This document shows positions 23,702 to 34,782 of a DNA stretch of 64,000 nucleotides, one piece after another. The stretch spans positions 62,001 through 126,000 of the forward strand of contig QXCR01000104.1 in assembly GCA_004380135.1 (NCBI GenBank), in the 5' to 3' direction. The position numbers were made by a program, and so were the translations under genes. The first letter of the stretch is position 1; each line of letters begins with the position of its first letter. This stretch comes from Stemphylium vesicarium (lineage: Eukaryota; Ascomycota; Dothideomycetes; Pleosporales; Pleosporaceae). Below the pieces are notes generated by a model. The model saw only the letters and a list, made by a program, of their open reading frames with translations, searched no databases and had not been told where the DNA came from.

Positions 23702-24955
23702 GTGTCAGAGAGCGAAAAGGCCATCCTCTCGCTCCGCAGTGCGTACAAACGCTTCCAAAAACTACACAAGCGCAGCACAACAGATACCAGCTTCATCACA
23801 CGTCTACAAGATGGCGTCAACAAAGGGCTTATACAGCCAGAGAGCCTTCATTTCGAAGATGCCATCCAGTTCCTTGCGCAGACTACACCTGACAAACGGA
23901 ACAACGACAACGAGGTTTCAGCTGAAAGCCCAAAGCGCAGAAGAGTTACCCCAAACCGTTCAAGTCGAAGAGCCGAGGCAGAGAATGAAGACGAAGAGAC
24001 ATGGCTTGAGCAGAACCGGCAGCGACCTATGGGCAGTCACGATGCATACTCGAAGCCTGCAGTAGCACCCAAAGATCAGCAACGAAAGACAGCCAGGCAG
24101 GCCACAAAGAGGAAGAGCAGAGCTGAGCCAGAACGCGACGACGATGACGAATACCTCTCAGAGCCAGACAGCGAGGACGACACAGACTCAGACCTCACTG
24201 CGAAACGCCAAAAACGACCATATCGAAGAAAAGGAGGTTCACACAACGTTTCCAAATACGGCGGCCCAGCACCAATGCCTGCTCTCCCTGCCGATTATAA
24301 GAGGGAGACAATTGCCAAGATTCTTGAAATGTTCCATCGGTCTGATTACATCATTGAAGGTGGTGGGAAAGAGTTCATGGCCTGCCCTGAGGCCAAGGCC
24401 GACGCCTACTTCGACACTTATACCCGACAGAACCTGGAACTAGTCGCGTGGCAGAGAGTTTCGCTGGCCATACCAGGGTTGGAGCCATGGGACTTTCTGG
24501 ATTCAATCCCAGACAAGACTACAACCTCCATTTCAACCCATGGGTGTATGATACTAGCTACTGTCCGGTACTACTCCTTCCCGTTACTAATCTGGTGCCG
24601 AGTGCTCCAACGTATCAAGACTTGGTCCATTCGTTCGGTTGCAATTACAAAGCCATCGCTCATCCGTGGATCCCAAGAAGAATGGAACAACGTCATAACC
24701 CAAGGCGACATGTCGCATGTATGCCATATCAGCACTTGCGAGAATCCTTTCCACATCGTTCTCGAAACACACGAAGCAAACACGTCAAGAGAATATTGTC
24801 GCAGGCCAATGGTGAACGATCTTAAGTGCAGCGCAACATGGGACTCGCTAAGACTGGAAATCATGCAAGGGTGCTCCCATCAGCCCAAATATTTTAGTAT
24901 TGGGGACACCTGGATGGATTCAGTCAGTGGACGTTTCGGGGGTGTGCCGGCATGA
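23702..24955 (+). CDS. Nuclear-type basic/acidic protein with C-terminal HNH/His-Me-finger zinc-loop domain; no ATG start seen
   Basis: A 417-codon frame. Residues 1-~190 are low-complexity, alternating basic (KRRRVTP, KRKSRAEP) and acidic (DDDDEYLSEPDSEDD) tracts, suggesting nuclear localisation. The C-terminal region (about 335-390) has the zinc-binding-loop pattern of fungal His-Me-finger/HNH proteins: SHVCHISTCENPFHIVLE, then R..C. The region before it (WCRVLQRIKTW) fits the same family, which is related to homing-endonuclease loops but usually of unknown function in fungi. The frame begins with GTG directly after TAG; the first in-frame ATG is more than 100 codons in. Either an upstream exon ends at the CCTAG acceptor, or an original ATGTCAGAG start has mutated to GTG. 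Function is not assigned. Confidence 0.65.
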   Translation: MSESEKAILSLRSAYKRFQKLHKRSTTDTSFITRLQDGVNKGLIQPESLHFEDAIQFLAQTTPDKRNNDNEVSAESPKRRRVTPNRSSRRAEAENEDEETWLEQNRQRPMGSHDAYSKPAVAPKDQQRKTARQATKRKSRAEPERDDDDEYLSEPDSEDDTDSDLTAKRQKRPYRRKGGSHNVSKYGGPAPMPALPADYKRETIAKILEMFHRSDYIIEGGGKEFMACPEAKADAYFDTYTRQNLELVAWQRVSLAIPGLEPWDFLDSIPDKTTTSISTHGCMILATVRYYSFPLLIWCRVLQRIKTWSIRSVAITKPSLIRGSQEEWNNVITQGDMSHVCHISTCENPFHIVLETHEANTSREYCRRPMVNDLKCSATWDSLRLEIMQGCSHQPKYFSIGDTWMDSVSGRFGGVPA

Positions 24956-25419
24956 TGTTGTGTAGGTTGGTCTTTTCCAATAGCTCTTCTTGTCTTTGAT
25001 GATGGAATCAGGAATTGATTGAGTTATATGATGGGGTTACGCGAGGCTTGAACGCGTAGATATTGTGGTTGTTGTTGTGGTGGAGCGTGGAGACGACGTG
25101 AAGAAGTGAAGGGTGAATGAGCTAGGACAAACGCGTGGGTTGGAGATGACGATGCTGGTTTGCAACTGTTTTGTTGACGGCATGTGATACCCTGGCAGCG
25201 ACGTTGATGTCCACGTGTATCTCTTACTTGCTACTTGGTGTACTGAACACGGCGTGGCTCTACTATCAAGGCAACGTCGTTGTGGTGAACCTTACATGAA
25301 GACTCCTCTCAGACGCCTCACTACTAAGGAGAAGTCAGTCCAGTACATTTTAAAACACATCCAGTGTGAAATTCATTACGGTTCTCTGCTTTGGCTTTAT
25401 AGCCCTATTGTTAGCCCAT
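24956..25419. other. Convergent 3' regions, no gene seen
   Basis: GT/AT-rich trailer DNA between two convergent genes. Confidence 0.5.
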
Positions 25420-26338
25420 CTACAACTTTGCTCCAACAACACTACCACCATCCAGCGCAATAGTAGCACCATTGACATACGACCCAGCCCGACTAGAAAG
25501 CCAAATACAAGTACCCGCCACATCCTCCGGGCTACCAATGCGTCCCAGCGGAATCCCGCTCTCAATAACGTCCTTGAACTTCTCCAACGTAGCCTTCATC
25601 ATCTTGCTCTGGAACGGACCGCAAGCAATCGTGTTGCTGGTGATACCGCGCTTGCCCAGGTGACTAGCAAGAACCCTGCTCATGTGGTGCAGACCCGCTT
25701 TCGAGGCAGAGTATGCAAACGTCTCGAGAGCAGGGACGCGAAGACCGTCTACGCTGCCAATGTTGATGATGCGTGCGGGTGACGTGGGCGACGAGGCGGC
25801 TTCGAGGAGGGGAGTCACAGCCTGTGTGAGCTGGAAGACGCGCTTGAGATTGAGGTCGAGGACGCGGTCCCATGCTGCAGCGGGATACTTGTCGTACGAC
25901 TCGCCCCAGTTGCTACCGCTGTTGTTGACGAGGACATCGAGTTCTGGTCGTGGTTAGTGTCATAGTACACTGGGGATGATGCAGTCAAACGCACTTCCTG
26001 CTCGCTTCTTCAATTCCTCGGCAATGTTCTGCGCTGCGCTCTCTTTGTATAGATCTGCTGCGATGAAATCGGCTTTGCCCTTGCCGAGCGCATTCATCTC
26101 CTTGCACGCTTGTTCGCACGCCTTTGCGTCGCGGGAGGATACGTAGACGATAGCGCCATTCTGGACGAATCCCTCGCTGATCATGCGACCGATTCCCTTT
26201 GCGCCGCCTGTGACGAGGACGACTTTGCCCTATTCACGGTTAGCTTGGATGTTCAGAGAAAGACGCGATTGATTAGGTATCTTAATCGGGGTTACAAGAG
26301 CGGCTTACCTTGACATCGAAGAGATTTGTATTATCCAT
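25420..26338 (-). CDS. Short-chain dehydrogenase/reductase (classical SDR)
   Basis: Predicted 262-aa NAD(P)H oxidoreductase. Exons are 26309-26338, 25995-26229 and 25420-25943; introns of 79 and 51 bp. Cofactor motif TGGAKGIG (17-24), NNSG (95-98), Ser152, and catalytic Tyr166-x3-Lys170 in YSASK are all present. The C-terminal block GRIGSPEDVAGTCIWLSSRAGSYVNG is typical of 3-oxoacyl-ACP-reductase-like SDRs (RhlG/gluconate-dehydrogenase type). Substrate cannot be told from sequence. The first exon encodes only ten residues (MDNTNLFDVK), giving a natural SDR N-terminus. Confidence 0.93.
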
Positions 26339-28066
26339 TTTGAATGCGTATGCTTGTTAGACGAGCAGTGAAAGGATGCAAGGGCGGAATAGGGAACATT
26401 GCGATTCGGGTACTTGGTCGTCATCGGCACTCTCCCGGGAGCTGGAAGCTGGGGTTGGGCCGAGGCTCGGCGCATCATTCTTCCCTACCGCGATGCTAAC
26501 TTGTCCTAGGCTGTTTGCGAAGCCACCACCGTTGCTCATATTGATGTTTGTTATAATTCGTAGTCTTCCATCGAGGATTTAACCCCATTTGAGGCTGTTA
26601 AATGCGCTACGAGATATGTGCAGTGATGGCCAGGTGCACACACGAAGCCTCGTCTCGAGTAGGCCATCCAGGCCATGGCATCTCCGAGGAGAAACCGTCA
26701 CGAACGACTGTAACATATGAATACAACACGACTGTGAACTGCATCTGAGATCAGACACCCTCAGCTTTGGCTTCAGCTGCGTGTGACAATGCTCGTTCGA
26801 TCATTGTAAATCTTGATTGGCCACGCTCATGCATGGGTAGGTAGCGGCTGCAGGTTGCGGTACCCGCATCCCAGGTATAGGCAATGTCCACTTGACTCAC
26901 AAGGCTGTTAGTACTGACAAACTGGAGTAACGAGGCTGCTGCGGCCATGGTCCAGATCCTGGTCGACATTAGCCACAACAAAACCAGCAACGTGGACTGT
27001 AACTGGATTGCTAGTAAGTTCATTTTTACTTGTTGGATTAGCGCATCGAACGATTCCGTGCAGAACGAGGCTGAGTCCCGGAGCTTGCTCAGATCTACGA
27101 ATGGCGTGCAGGGTAGGTGGAGAAAGTGTGCCGATTTGTGTCAAGATGAACTCCATGTTACGCCAGAGAAGGATAGCGCAAATCTGTACGGGAGTCGGCA
27201 AGCCGTTCAAGTGGGAGCTAGCTGGCTGGCGAGATGCTGCAGCGCTGAATTGGAGATGGAAGGGTAGTCTAGACCCCCATCGCACGAACGCGATCTCCGA
27301 GTACATTTCGATCTCTACCCCCGGCTGTTTGTTACACTCACGAGGCACTACAGTGCAGATGACGGTCAGTAGCGCCTTCTACCATAGCTTTTGCTTGACT
27401 AGATGAGGGAGGAGGGAAGCAGTTCCGTAAGTGGTTGATAGGTGTGGATAGTAATCGATGATGTGCTTTTCCGGGATCTATTCCCTGGGCGAATGGCATT
27501 GGTGCATTGTCCGCTGTTTCTGAGGGGCTGAAAGCTTGTCTGAGCAGTTTACCTTTGTGTGTAATGATGGTGTGTGCCACACGAGTCTGACAGCTACATT
27601 CGCATGGTCTGTTGTAGGGGTCAAGGCTCAGCCCCCGGCGCCGGCGACTACGCAATGCGTGACGCAAGAAGCGGCTGGCTGCATACCGCTCACAGACAAC
27701 GTCTTCGGAGAATGCAGAATTCCATTACCAGAGGAATCCCATGGTATTGAAATAATGGCAAACCAGAGTTACGGGCTTCATGTGGCGACATGTACAAGTT
27801 GCTAGAGTGCCTGGCCACTGAAGCCGGCTGCGGCCACTAGCGTGCTGCAAAAGGGTGGGTCTCGGCCGTGAGGGCCTCGAACACCCTTCTTTTCATCTCC
27901 CGGGTCTGGATCACAGGCCACGACTACGCGCTATTCCATAACGTCTTTCTCAGCTTCTATCCGCCTGCGTGGTCATTGCTGCGGCACTTTCCATGTCGGG
28001 GTCGCGACGCTCAAATATGCGAATTGTCCCATTTCCCATCCCATCCATCCACAGACGTCACCCTTC
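26339..28066. other. Intergenic, weak short frames only
   Basis: Overlapping frames on both strands (for example minus 26751-27348 and plus 27536-27805, the latter with a few cysteines) show no domain and no clean exon chain. Possibly gene remnants; nothing is supported. Confidence 0.45.
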
Positions 28067-30578
28067 ATGGCGATCCCTTCCTCTTCAAGCCCCACTTCTC
28101 CCGACCTCACAGAGGTTCTGGGGCGACTTGGCTTGACTGAATACTCCCAAGTCCTTTCTGATAACGGGTTCCACAGCTGGGAGGCTGTTGTAGACATTAC
28201 CGAGGACGACATGACAGCCCTCAACTTCAAGCTAGGTCACAGGAGGCTGCTACAGCGCGAGATTGCTACCTACCGCGGAGTGCCTCAGTCTCTCTCATTG
28301 GAGCCCGAGTCTAACTCGCCTGAGCCGACTTCGCTTTCTGCTTCAGCTTTGGAGAGCTTCACGAGGCAGACGACTACCCCGCCACCGCGGGAAAAGCGGC
28401 GGTATAGGCGTCATCCTCGGCCAGATCCAAATGCGCCCAAAAAACCAAAGACAGCTTGTATGGCCATCGGAGTCGAGGGCATGATATGGAATTTGACTAA
28501 CGACACCAGATGTTAATTTTGCTGACCAGCTTCGCACGGATCCTGAAGTGAGCCAGCTCTCCTTTGTGGACATTGCCCGCGAGGTTGGCCGAAGGTGGCA
28601 GGAGCTCCCAGCCGAGAAGAAGCGGACATGGGAAAGCAACGCCGCGCGAGCCATGCAAGAGTTCGAGGCCCAAATGGACGAGTACAAGAAGACAGATAGT
28701 TGGCGAAAGTACCAGGGCTACCTAAATGAGTTCAAAACGCAGCAATCATCCGCTTCTCTCGGCAAGCAAAGGCCGGGCAACCTCAGTCGCTCGACAACGG
28801 ACACGTCGAACAACACCAGGCCGTACTCACGTGCCAGTCCTAGCTCCTCGGATAGCCCGGTATCTTTCCCGTCCACAGCTTCTTCAGGACCTGGAGCTGA
28901 AGCATGCCACAATGCATTGACTCTAGCGCTGAGCGAGCTGGTCACACTCAGAGGCGAGATCATCAACGGAGGGTCCCAGGAGTTTGGTGAAAACTTCCTT
29001 CCACCCGAAGATCGAGTGCGCCGGTCCATGTACTCGTTCATCAGAGGAACAGGGTCGATTCTTTTCATGTGGACATACGAACAGGCTGATGCCATACTTG
29101 ATAGGATATACCGGCCGCAGACAAAAGTGGATGACATGACTCTTGCGGAATGCTTTACGATTACTGCCATGGGCGCACACTATGATACCGATGTATTCCC
29201 TGAAATGGTGCGACGCGCACTGTACGCGTCTGGAGCCTGTCATTTCAACGAAAAGATTGCGAGACAGGACGATTTCCGAACGATGCGTCTACTGCTCTCA
29301 CTATCGTTTTACTCTATTCTTGAGAAGCACATGAGCGCCAAATACCTGATTGGTATGGAAATCACATTTTGACATTCTTACACCCAAGCTGACAAACGCA
29401 GCCGCAGGATTACAAATCGCCCGTTGGAAATGGCCAGCCTCACATGGCCCTCAGTCGATGGATGGGAATTGGAAAAAGATTTTCCGCAGCCTCATCTTCA
29501 TGGATTCATGGCTTTCCTATACTCTGGGCTATCCTTCCGAAGTAACGCCCGACGATACCAAGGTATATTGTCCCGAGTTCCGGGGAAAGAACTGGTAAAC
29601 TGACAAGACTAGATCGCCTGTGCTGTATACCGGCCAGATCGGCTTTCCGTGGACGAGCTTATCCACACGCAATCCAGCAAGATCAATTTGATCGCAGCAG
29701 AAGTCGCCAAGACGCTTGCATCGCCGAAACTGACTACCAAGGGAAACATCACTTTGCTCACCCAGAAACTGGAACAATGGCGCCAGGAAGTCCCCTACGC
29801 CTTGCAGATCCCCACACTTTTGTCAAGTGAAGCTCAGGATATGACGGTATATCAGCGGCGTGCGATCTTCATGGTACACATCATGTACCTCGGCGCGTTA
29901 ATCTTGCTGTATCGTCAGCTGCTTGTTGCTGCGGCCGAAGCCCAGCTCACCGATGGGACAGCATGCGCCTTGAACAACATATCAGCCGATGAGGTTAAGA
30001 TGTACAGACAAGAATGTACCATTGCAGCTCAGAACATTGCTCGCATGCTTGGGCTGATATCCTTTGACGGCACGTTGACTACGCGCTGCTGGATCATGTA
30101 AGTGTTTGGGAAAAGCAAACATTGCGCGGAAGCTGACAGATGTAGTATTTATTGGTCTTTCTCAGCTGCGATTTGTCTGCTCTTCAGTGCGACCACCAAA
30201 CTCATGGAGGGCCAGGTTGAAGGAGTCGATGCAGATCTCGCATATGCGAAGTCGTGCATGGACATGCTCGAGCCGTGTAAGCCCTGCGAGCCGGTCGCGG
30301 CGCAATATCTGGAAACACTCTGGCCACTGTACGACAATCTGCAGGACGTACTTCGCCGAATGGTCGGAAGATCGAAAAGCAGCATATTTGCTATCCTGCA
30401 GCCTGACCCGAGCTTGTTGAGCCCCCCTGTGCCGGTGTCGAAGCAGGAGATGGGGCCGATCTCCGAAAAGCTCACCATGCTTCTTACGGATCCTTTCGGA
30501 AGGAAACAGGACGTTGATGGAACAAGGAGGCGCATCCTGAGTAATGACGGATGCTACTCAGTTTTCTGGTTCAGATGA
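28067..30578 (+). CDS. SAM-domain plus HMG-box transcription regulator with fungal-TF-like C-terminal region
   Basis: Predicted 770-aa protein from five exons (28067-28457, 28510-29352, 29402-29562, 29613-30097, 30146-30578); all four introns are 48-52 bp and in phase. Residues 12-71 form a SAM domain (LGRLGLTEYSQVLSDNGF...). An HMG box (about 120-195) follows a basic stretch: PNAPKKPKTAY, then FVDIAREVGRRWQELPAEKK. The intron between exons 1 and 2 falls inside the HMG box at T-A-Y and restores it exactly. The remaining ~550 residues are mostly helical with a DxxxRxxMYxFIRG start. They resemble the regulatory region usually attached to Zn2Cys6 factors; no zinc cluster is present. Targets are unknown. 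The extreme C-terminus is uncertain: open segments continue out of frame after the stop. Confidence 0.85.
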
Positions 30579-32440
30579 GGAAATGTCGTTGGCATCAACG
30601 CTTTTCTCGTTGGGTAGACCGGCGGGCTAGAGAGGTCCTCAACAGCGACCCGTGGCTCGGCCAACCCCTTCGGCTACTACCGTCGAGACTACACAACAAT
30701 AGTCTACAACAGCGGCGTGGCATTCCGAATGATGCATCAGCCGTCAGCTTCGCGATGCTCAACAGAGCCACAGCGACGAAATGAGCTGGCACTCGCCTCT
30801 TGCGACACCACCGAAGTGTCATGCTGCTATATATGGCACCGTTTCCAAACGGACGATCCTCCGTCTCACGCCGTGAGACTCAATCGATAGCGCGCACCTG
30901 CACGTTTCAGTCGTTCCTGACTAGCAGCCGATCCAAGGGAGATTCCGCCAATGTGTCACCAAGTTGCAGGTGTAGGGGAGGCGATGGCTGGTATAGGCCC
31001 GTAGAGGTTTGGACACAGGAGAAATGAGTTGACTACGCAGATACTTGGCGACGGGCGCAAAGTGTATATAGCGCCACAATATTACGTCCCGGATATGTAA
31101 GATGTAAGATGGGAAGGACCTTGGAAACTTAGGGGAGGATTCAGCTGCAGTGCGGGAGCGCCCGTTGCCAGTAGCGTCGTACGCCATTGTCAGCAGTTCC
31201 CACCCACTTGCGCCTGATTCAAATCAATGTTGCGCTTGCGAGCAGACTCAGAACCCGTTCTTTAGTCCCGACAGCACGGTCGGCCCTATGATTGTGACAT
31301 GTGTATACCACACGTTATATCGCATTGGAGGTTGTGACGCAAAGTATTCGACGTCGGAACGCGTACGCGTAATTCACCGCCCACCCAATGGCAGCACTTT
31401 AATTAAAATCTCCGCATTTCCTGCGACTTGGATTGACCTGCTAACGGTCCGTTGCAGGAAAACAATAAGATCGGAATTCGGGCTTGGCTGACGTTGTCAT
31501 TGTCAGTCAACATTTCTGCCGTTTCAATAGTGTGGGTGTTGTTGTCGAGTCTTTGGCGCATGTACCAGTCGACGGAGCATTGAAACTAGTGACTATGTTT
31601 ATCGAAACGTGTTTCATAGCGGAGAAGGGCGAACACGAGTGCAAGGTCGGACATGCCTTGGTGCGGCCTTGTGTCAGTGAGGAAAAAACCTTGGAACGAA
31701 GGCATCAAACGACGTGGTTTCGATGGCGATGGCGATGGCGCGTGGGCTGATGTACCTCGGTGGGTTCACGGCGGTGTATAGCTGCATGGTGAAGATCATA
31801 TGCTGTTTCCCACGCGCCTAATGTCGTGGGCGTGCGCGTCCCTCCGATAAGCAAGCCCACCCCTCAATTACAATAATCTTAACCCCAACGACTACGACCA
31901 AGTTCCGGACAACCCCTGAGCGAAACCCTTGCTACAACCGCCGTCTGCTCTCCCGGCTTCTCGTGATGCAATACCGAGGCGCGCTCGCTAGGTGAGGCGT
32001 GGCTGAATAAAGCGCAATACAGTGCAGACGGTCGCTGCACATGTGCAGGCGTGCAAGCGGATAAGGAAAGGGGGCATGTGGCCGCGGGCGTATGCAAGTC
32101 TAGATCTACCAATAGTCTCCACTCCGAGGCGGCCTAGCAGGCGGGCATGAAGGAGGCTCGTTCGCGTCATTTGTGTGAAATAGGGAACGGCGTCCCTGGT
32201 CAAAAGTGTAAATTGTCCTGGAATCTTCTATCCCGGCTCTTCTTACCTGCCTGCTTTTTGCGCCTACCACTTTCCTTGCTTCTTTCGCTTTCTTGGTGGT
32301 GTGAAGCTCCTCCCCGGTCGTTTTGTTTGCGGAGAAAGACAGACGGAAGAGACGCTTATATTAGCCGCCCGCGTTCAAAGGATCACCCCTCTGCATACCG
32401 ATGCGAAGCGCGCAAGACGAGACATATTACCACTACAACA
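30579..32440. other. Intergenic, no gene seen
   Basis: The first ~300 bp contain out-of-frame open segments that may belong to the preceding gene's 3' end. The rest has only short frames and a small GATGGC repeat at about 31722-31739. The last 100 bp carry the leader of the next gene. Confidence 0.45.
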
Positions 32441-33518
32441 ATGGATTACGGATTCGCAATGCAGATGGAGAGCCCTTTTCTGATCCCACATGAGGATGTC
32501 GAGGCGTTGAACTCGTCCAAGGCGTTTGTTGCGCTGAGGAGGTGCTTGGCGGGTGATGCTGAGTATGTCTTGTTGTCCCCCATCTCCGCGCGCGGGAAGC
32601 TTATCGCGGCCCGTATCGCAAGCCTCCCACTACACCACAACCAAACCACTCTTCAGCATCGTAACTACAGTAACTAATAAATATAATAGCTTCTGCGCAA
32701 CACATTTGCAATGCACCCCGCAAGCGAAACAAACATGGCTGCTCCACCGCGACATCCTTCACGCCCTTATCATGCCCGTCGTCACCCTATTCTCGCGCGC
32801 CTCGACTCTAGCATCGGCCGCCCTATGTACGCAGCGCTTGTCTGATCTCGAACTCGCCTTTTCAGGCGAGTCGCGCAGCGCATTCATCGGCCTACAATGC
32901 TTCCTCACCGAGGAAGCCGACTGGTGCCGCACCAGGGGCTGCCCAGCATGCGTAGTCGCAGCAACATTGAGCACCGACAGCCATATCCGCCTGGTCATCG
33001 CCGCAAGTCTACTTAGCACCGCCAACGTAGCGACGCCGACGCAAGAAGAACCGCCCCAGGATATCTCAGACAGGACTCTACCACCAATCCCACACATTCT
33101 TCCCGCGCTCCAGCACGCCGTCATAAACGACCCCTTCTGGGAAGGCTCAGAAATCTGGGGATATATCCTCTCGCGCGCCACCCAACTCTCCGCCGGCATC
33201 CAAGCACTCATCACCGAATGCGTAAACCTCGAGTCCCTCGTCTCGTCACCTACCACCGAGCGCCCCAACTCCAAGCGCGGATTGACACACCCCAGCGTAC
33301 CCTTTGTAGCCTCCGGACAAGTGGTTGAGCAAAAGGGTGTCAAGCTGCGGAAGAGCAAGCTCGCAAAGCGACAGCTGAGGCTACGCGACGAGGAGGTAGA
33401 ACTCATGAGACGCGTGGCAATGCAATGCTGGGCCAAAGCTCAAGTACCAAAGAATCTTCGTGGAGACGTACTAGCCTTTGGTGAAAGCAAAAGGACAAGG
33501 AGCTTGACTTGCCCGTAA
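32441..33518 (+). CDS. Conserved-looking hypothetical protein with a CxxC segment
   Basis: Predicted 316-aa protein from two exons (32441-32562 and 32690-33518). The 127-bp intron has GTATGT and ATAATAG borders and joins GA to C in phase. I do not recognise a named domain. Visible features: an N-terminal MDYGFAMQMESPFLIP start, a helical region LLHRDILHALIMPVVTLFSRAS, then ADWCRTRGCPACVV with Cys residues that could bind metal or form a disulfide. The C-terminal third is basic (KLRKSKLAKRQLRLRDEEVELMRR). No signal peptide or transmembrane helix is evident, so it is probably intracellular. The long, well-phased second exon supports a real gene. Confidence 0.75.
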
Positions 33519-34764
33519 GAGTGTGCCAGCATCATACAATTTCGTGTGGAAGGGAGTTTACATGGTGTTTTCGGTGTCTGGATCGCATATGGATGATACC
33601 ACCAGCATATACAACGTTTTTCTTGTTCTCGTTTTTTTTGGTCGAAACAGGCTTTGGCACCTGGTTGTCTTGGGACTGGATAGTCGCCAGGCAATCTTTC
33701 GAGGGAATCACATTTATGCATCGAGCATTGCGGGGTTTCTTTTGTGGTGGATTAGAATTCTAGAGTTTGTATGTGCTTTTCTAGATGGTCTAATTAATAA
33801 CATGTTGTGCTCAAGTGCTATGTTCTTTGATTTGCTTGGTGGTGTTGCTGATGTGTGAAGGTTGGGAGCTTGGCACAACGACAACGGCGGAACAGGTGTG
33901 GAAGTGATGTGGGCTCATGGGAGTCAGTGGGAAATGCCTGTAATTCTTTGCCGATTCTTCGCCTTTTTACTTCGCTATCCCCAAGACCGCGCCATGACAA
34001 CTGATCAAGTATTTATGGGGACTTGTCGGCTGACCACCGATTGCTGACTTGTGAGGACTGAGCCACACACAGAAGCTCTAACACTGAACATCAGCTGTAC
34101 TCTCAGTATCGACGCGCTACAACTTACGGTACCCGGCGTCGCCAAAAGTTGTATCAGTCACCTTTACCGCTGCAAACAGTAGCCGTTCATCGCCCACTTC
34201 CTAGCTACATTCACTCTTTCCCTCGCCCCGTTATGCTCAACACACGACCGCCGTCCGCTTACGCCGCCCACACGTAAGGTTTAAGAGTGCTTTAGTATAT
34301 ATTAGGATTAGTTATCCATCAATGCATGAAGACTTGGTACAGGATCGCGGACCAGCCTAGTCAACATCTATCGCCATCTGCCCCTTTCGCCGCCAAGGGT
34401 CCCCGAGTAGGGAAAAGTGTTGGTTCGAACCTCTTGTGTGTCATATCGTCCTTCAATTAGTTCACTAGATGTAAGAGCTAGTCTACCTTGTCTCTTTGCC
34501 AAATTTTTGGTGTTAGCTTGGGGGTAGTGAATGCACCTTGGGCGGTAAGATTCCTATGTAGGGAAATCGAGCAGCGATTCACGCGCGACAAACGGAAGAG
34601 CTATTATTGCCCCACACACCATTGGAGCGGTAGGGTATGACGCGTACGATAAGGCGTTGCAGTCGCGGGTATAGATCTGCTGCCTTCTGCTTTTCCCGCA
34701 CAACGCTTCCGACACTTAATGCCAGTCTGGATGACTCTCTACTTGCCTTCCTCCTCATAAACCT
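33519..34764. other. Intergenic, no gene seen
   Basis: T-rich trailer followed by DNA with only short frames. One GGTTCGAACC (about 34430) looks like a B box but has no matching arms. Confidence 0.5.
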
Positions 34765-34782
34765 ATGCGAAGAATTTATGCC

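Noticed and set aside
24448..24825. Alternative frame inside the HNH-type gene
   Set aside because: The main frame carries the zinc-loop motif through this stretch; the alternative has none.
26751..27348. Possible minus-strand gene with a hydrophobic start
   Set aside because: Overlapping frames could not be joined with credible splice sites into a recognisable protein.
27536..27805. 89-codon plus frame with several Cys
   Set aside because: No signal peptide, no domain, no promoter signal; too weak to call.
34340..34450. GGTTCGAACC as a tRNA B box
   Set aside because: It is a simple palindrome with no matching A box or stems.
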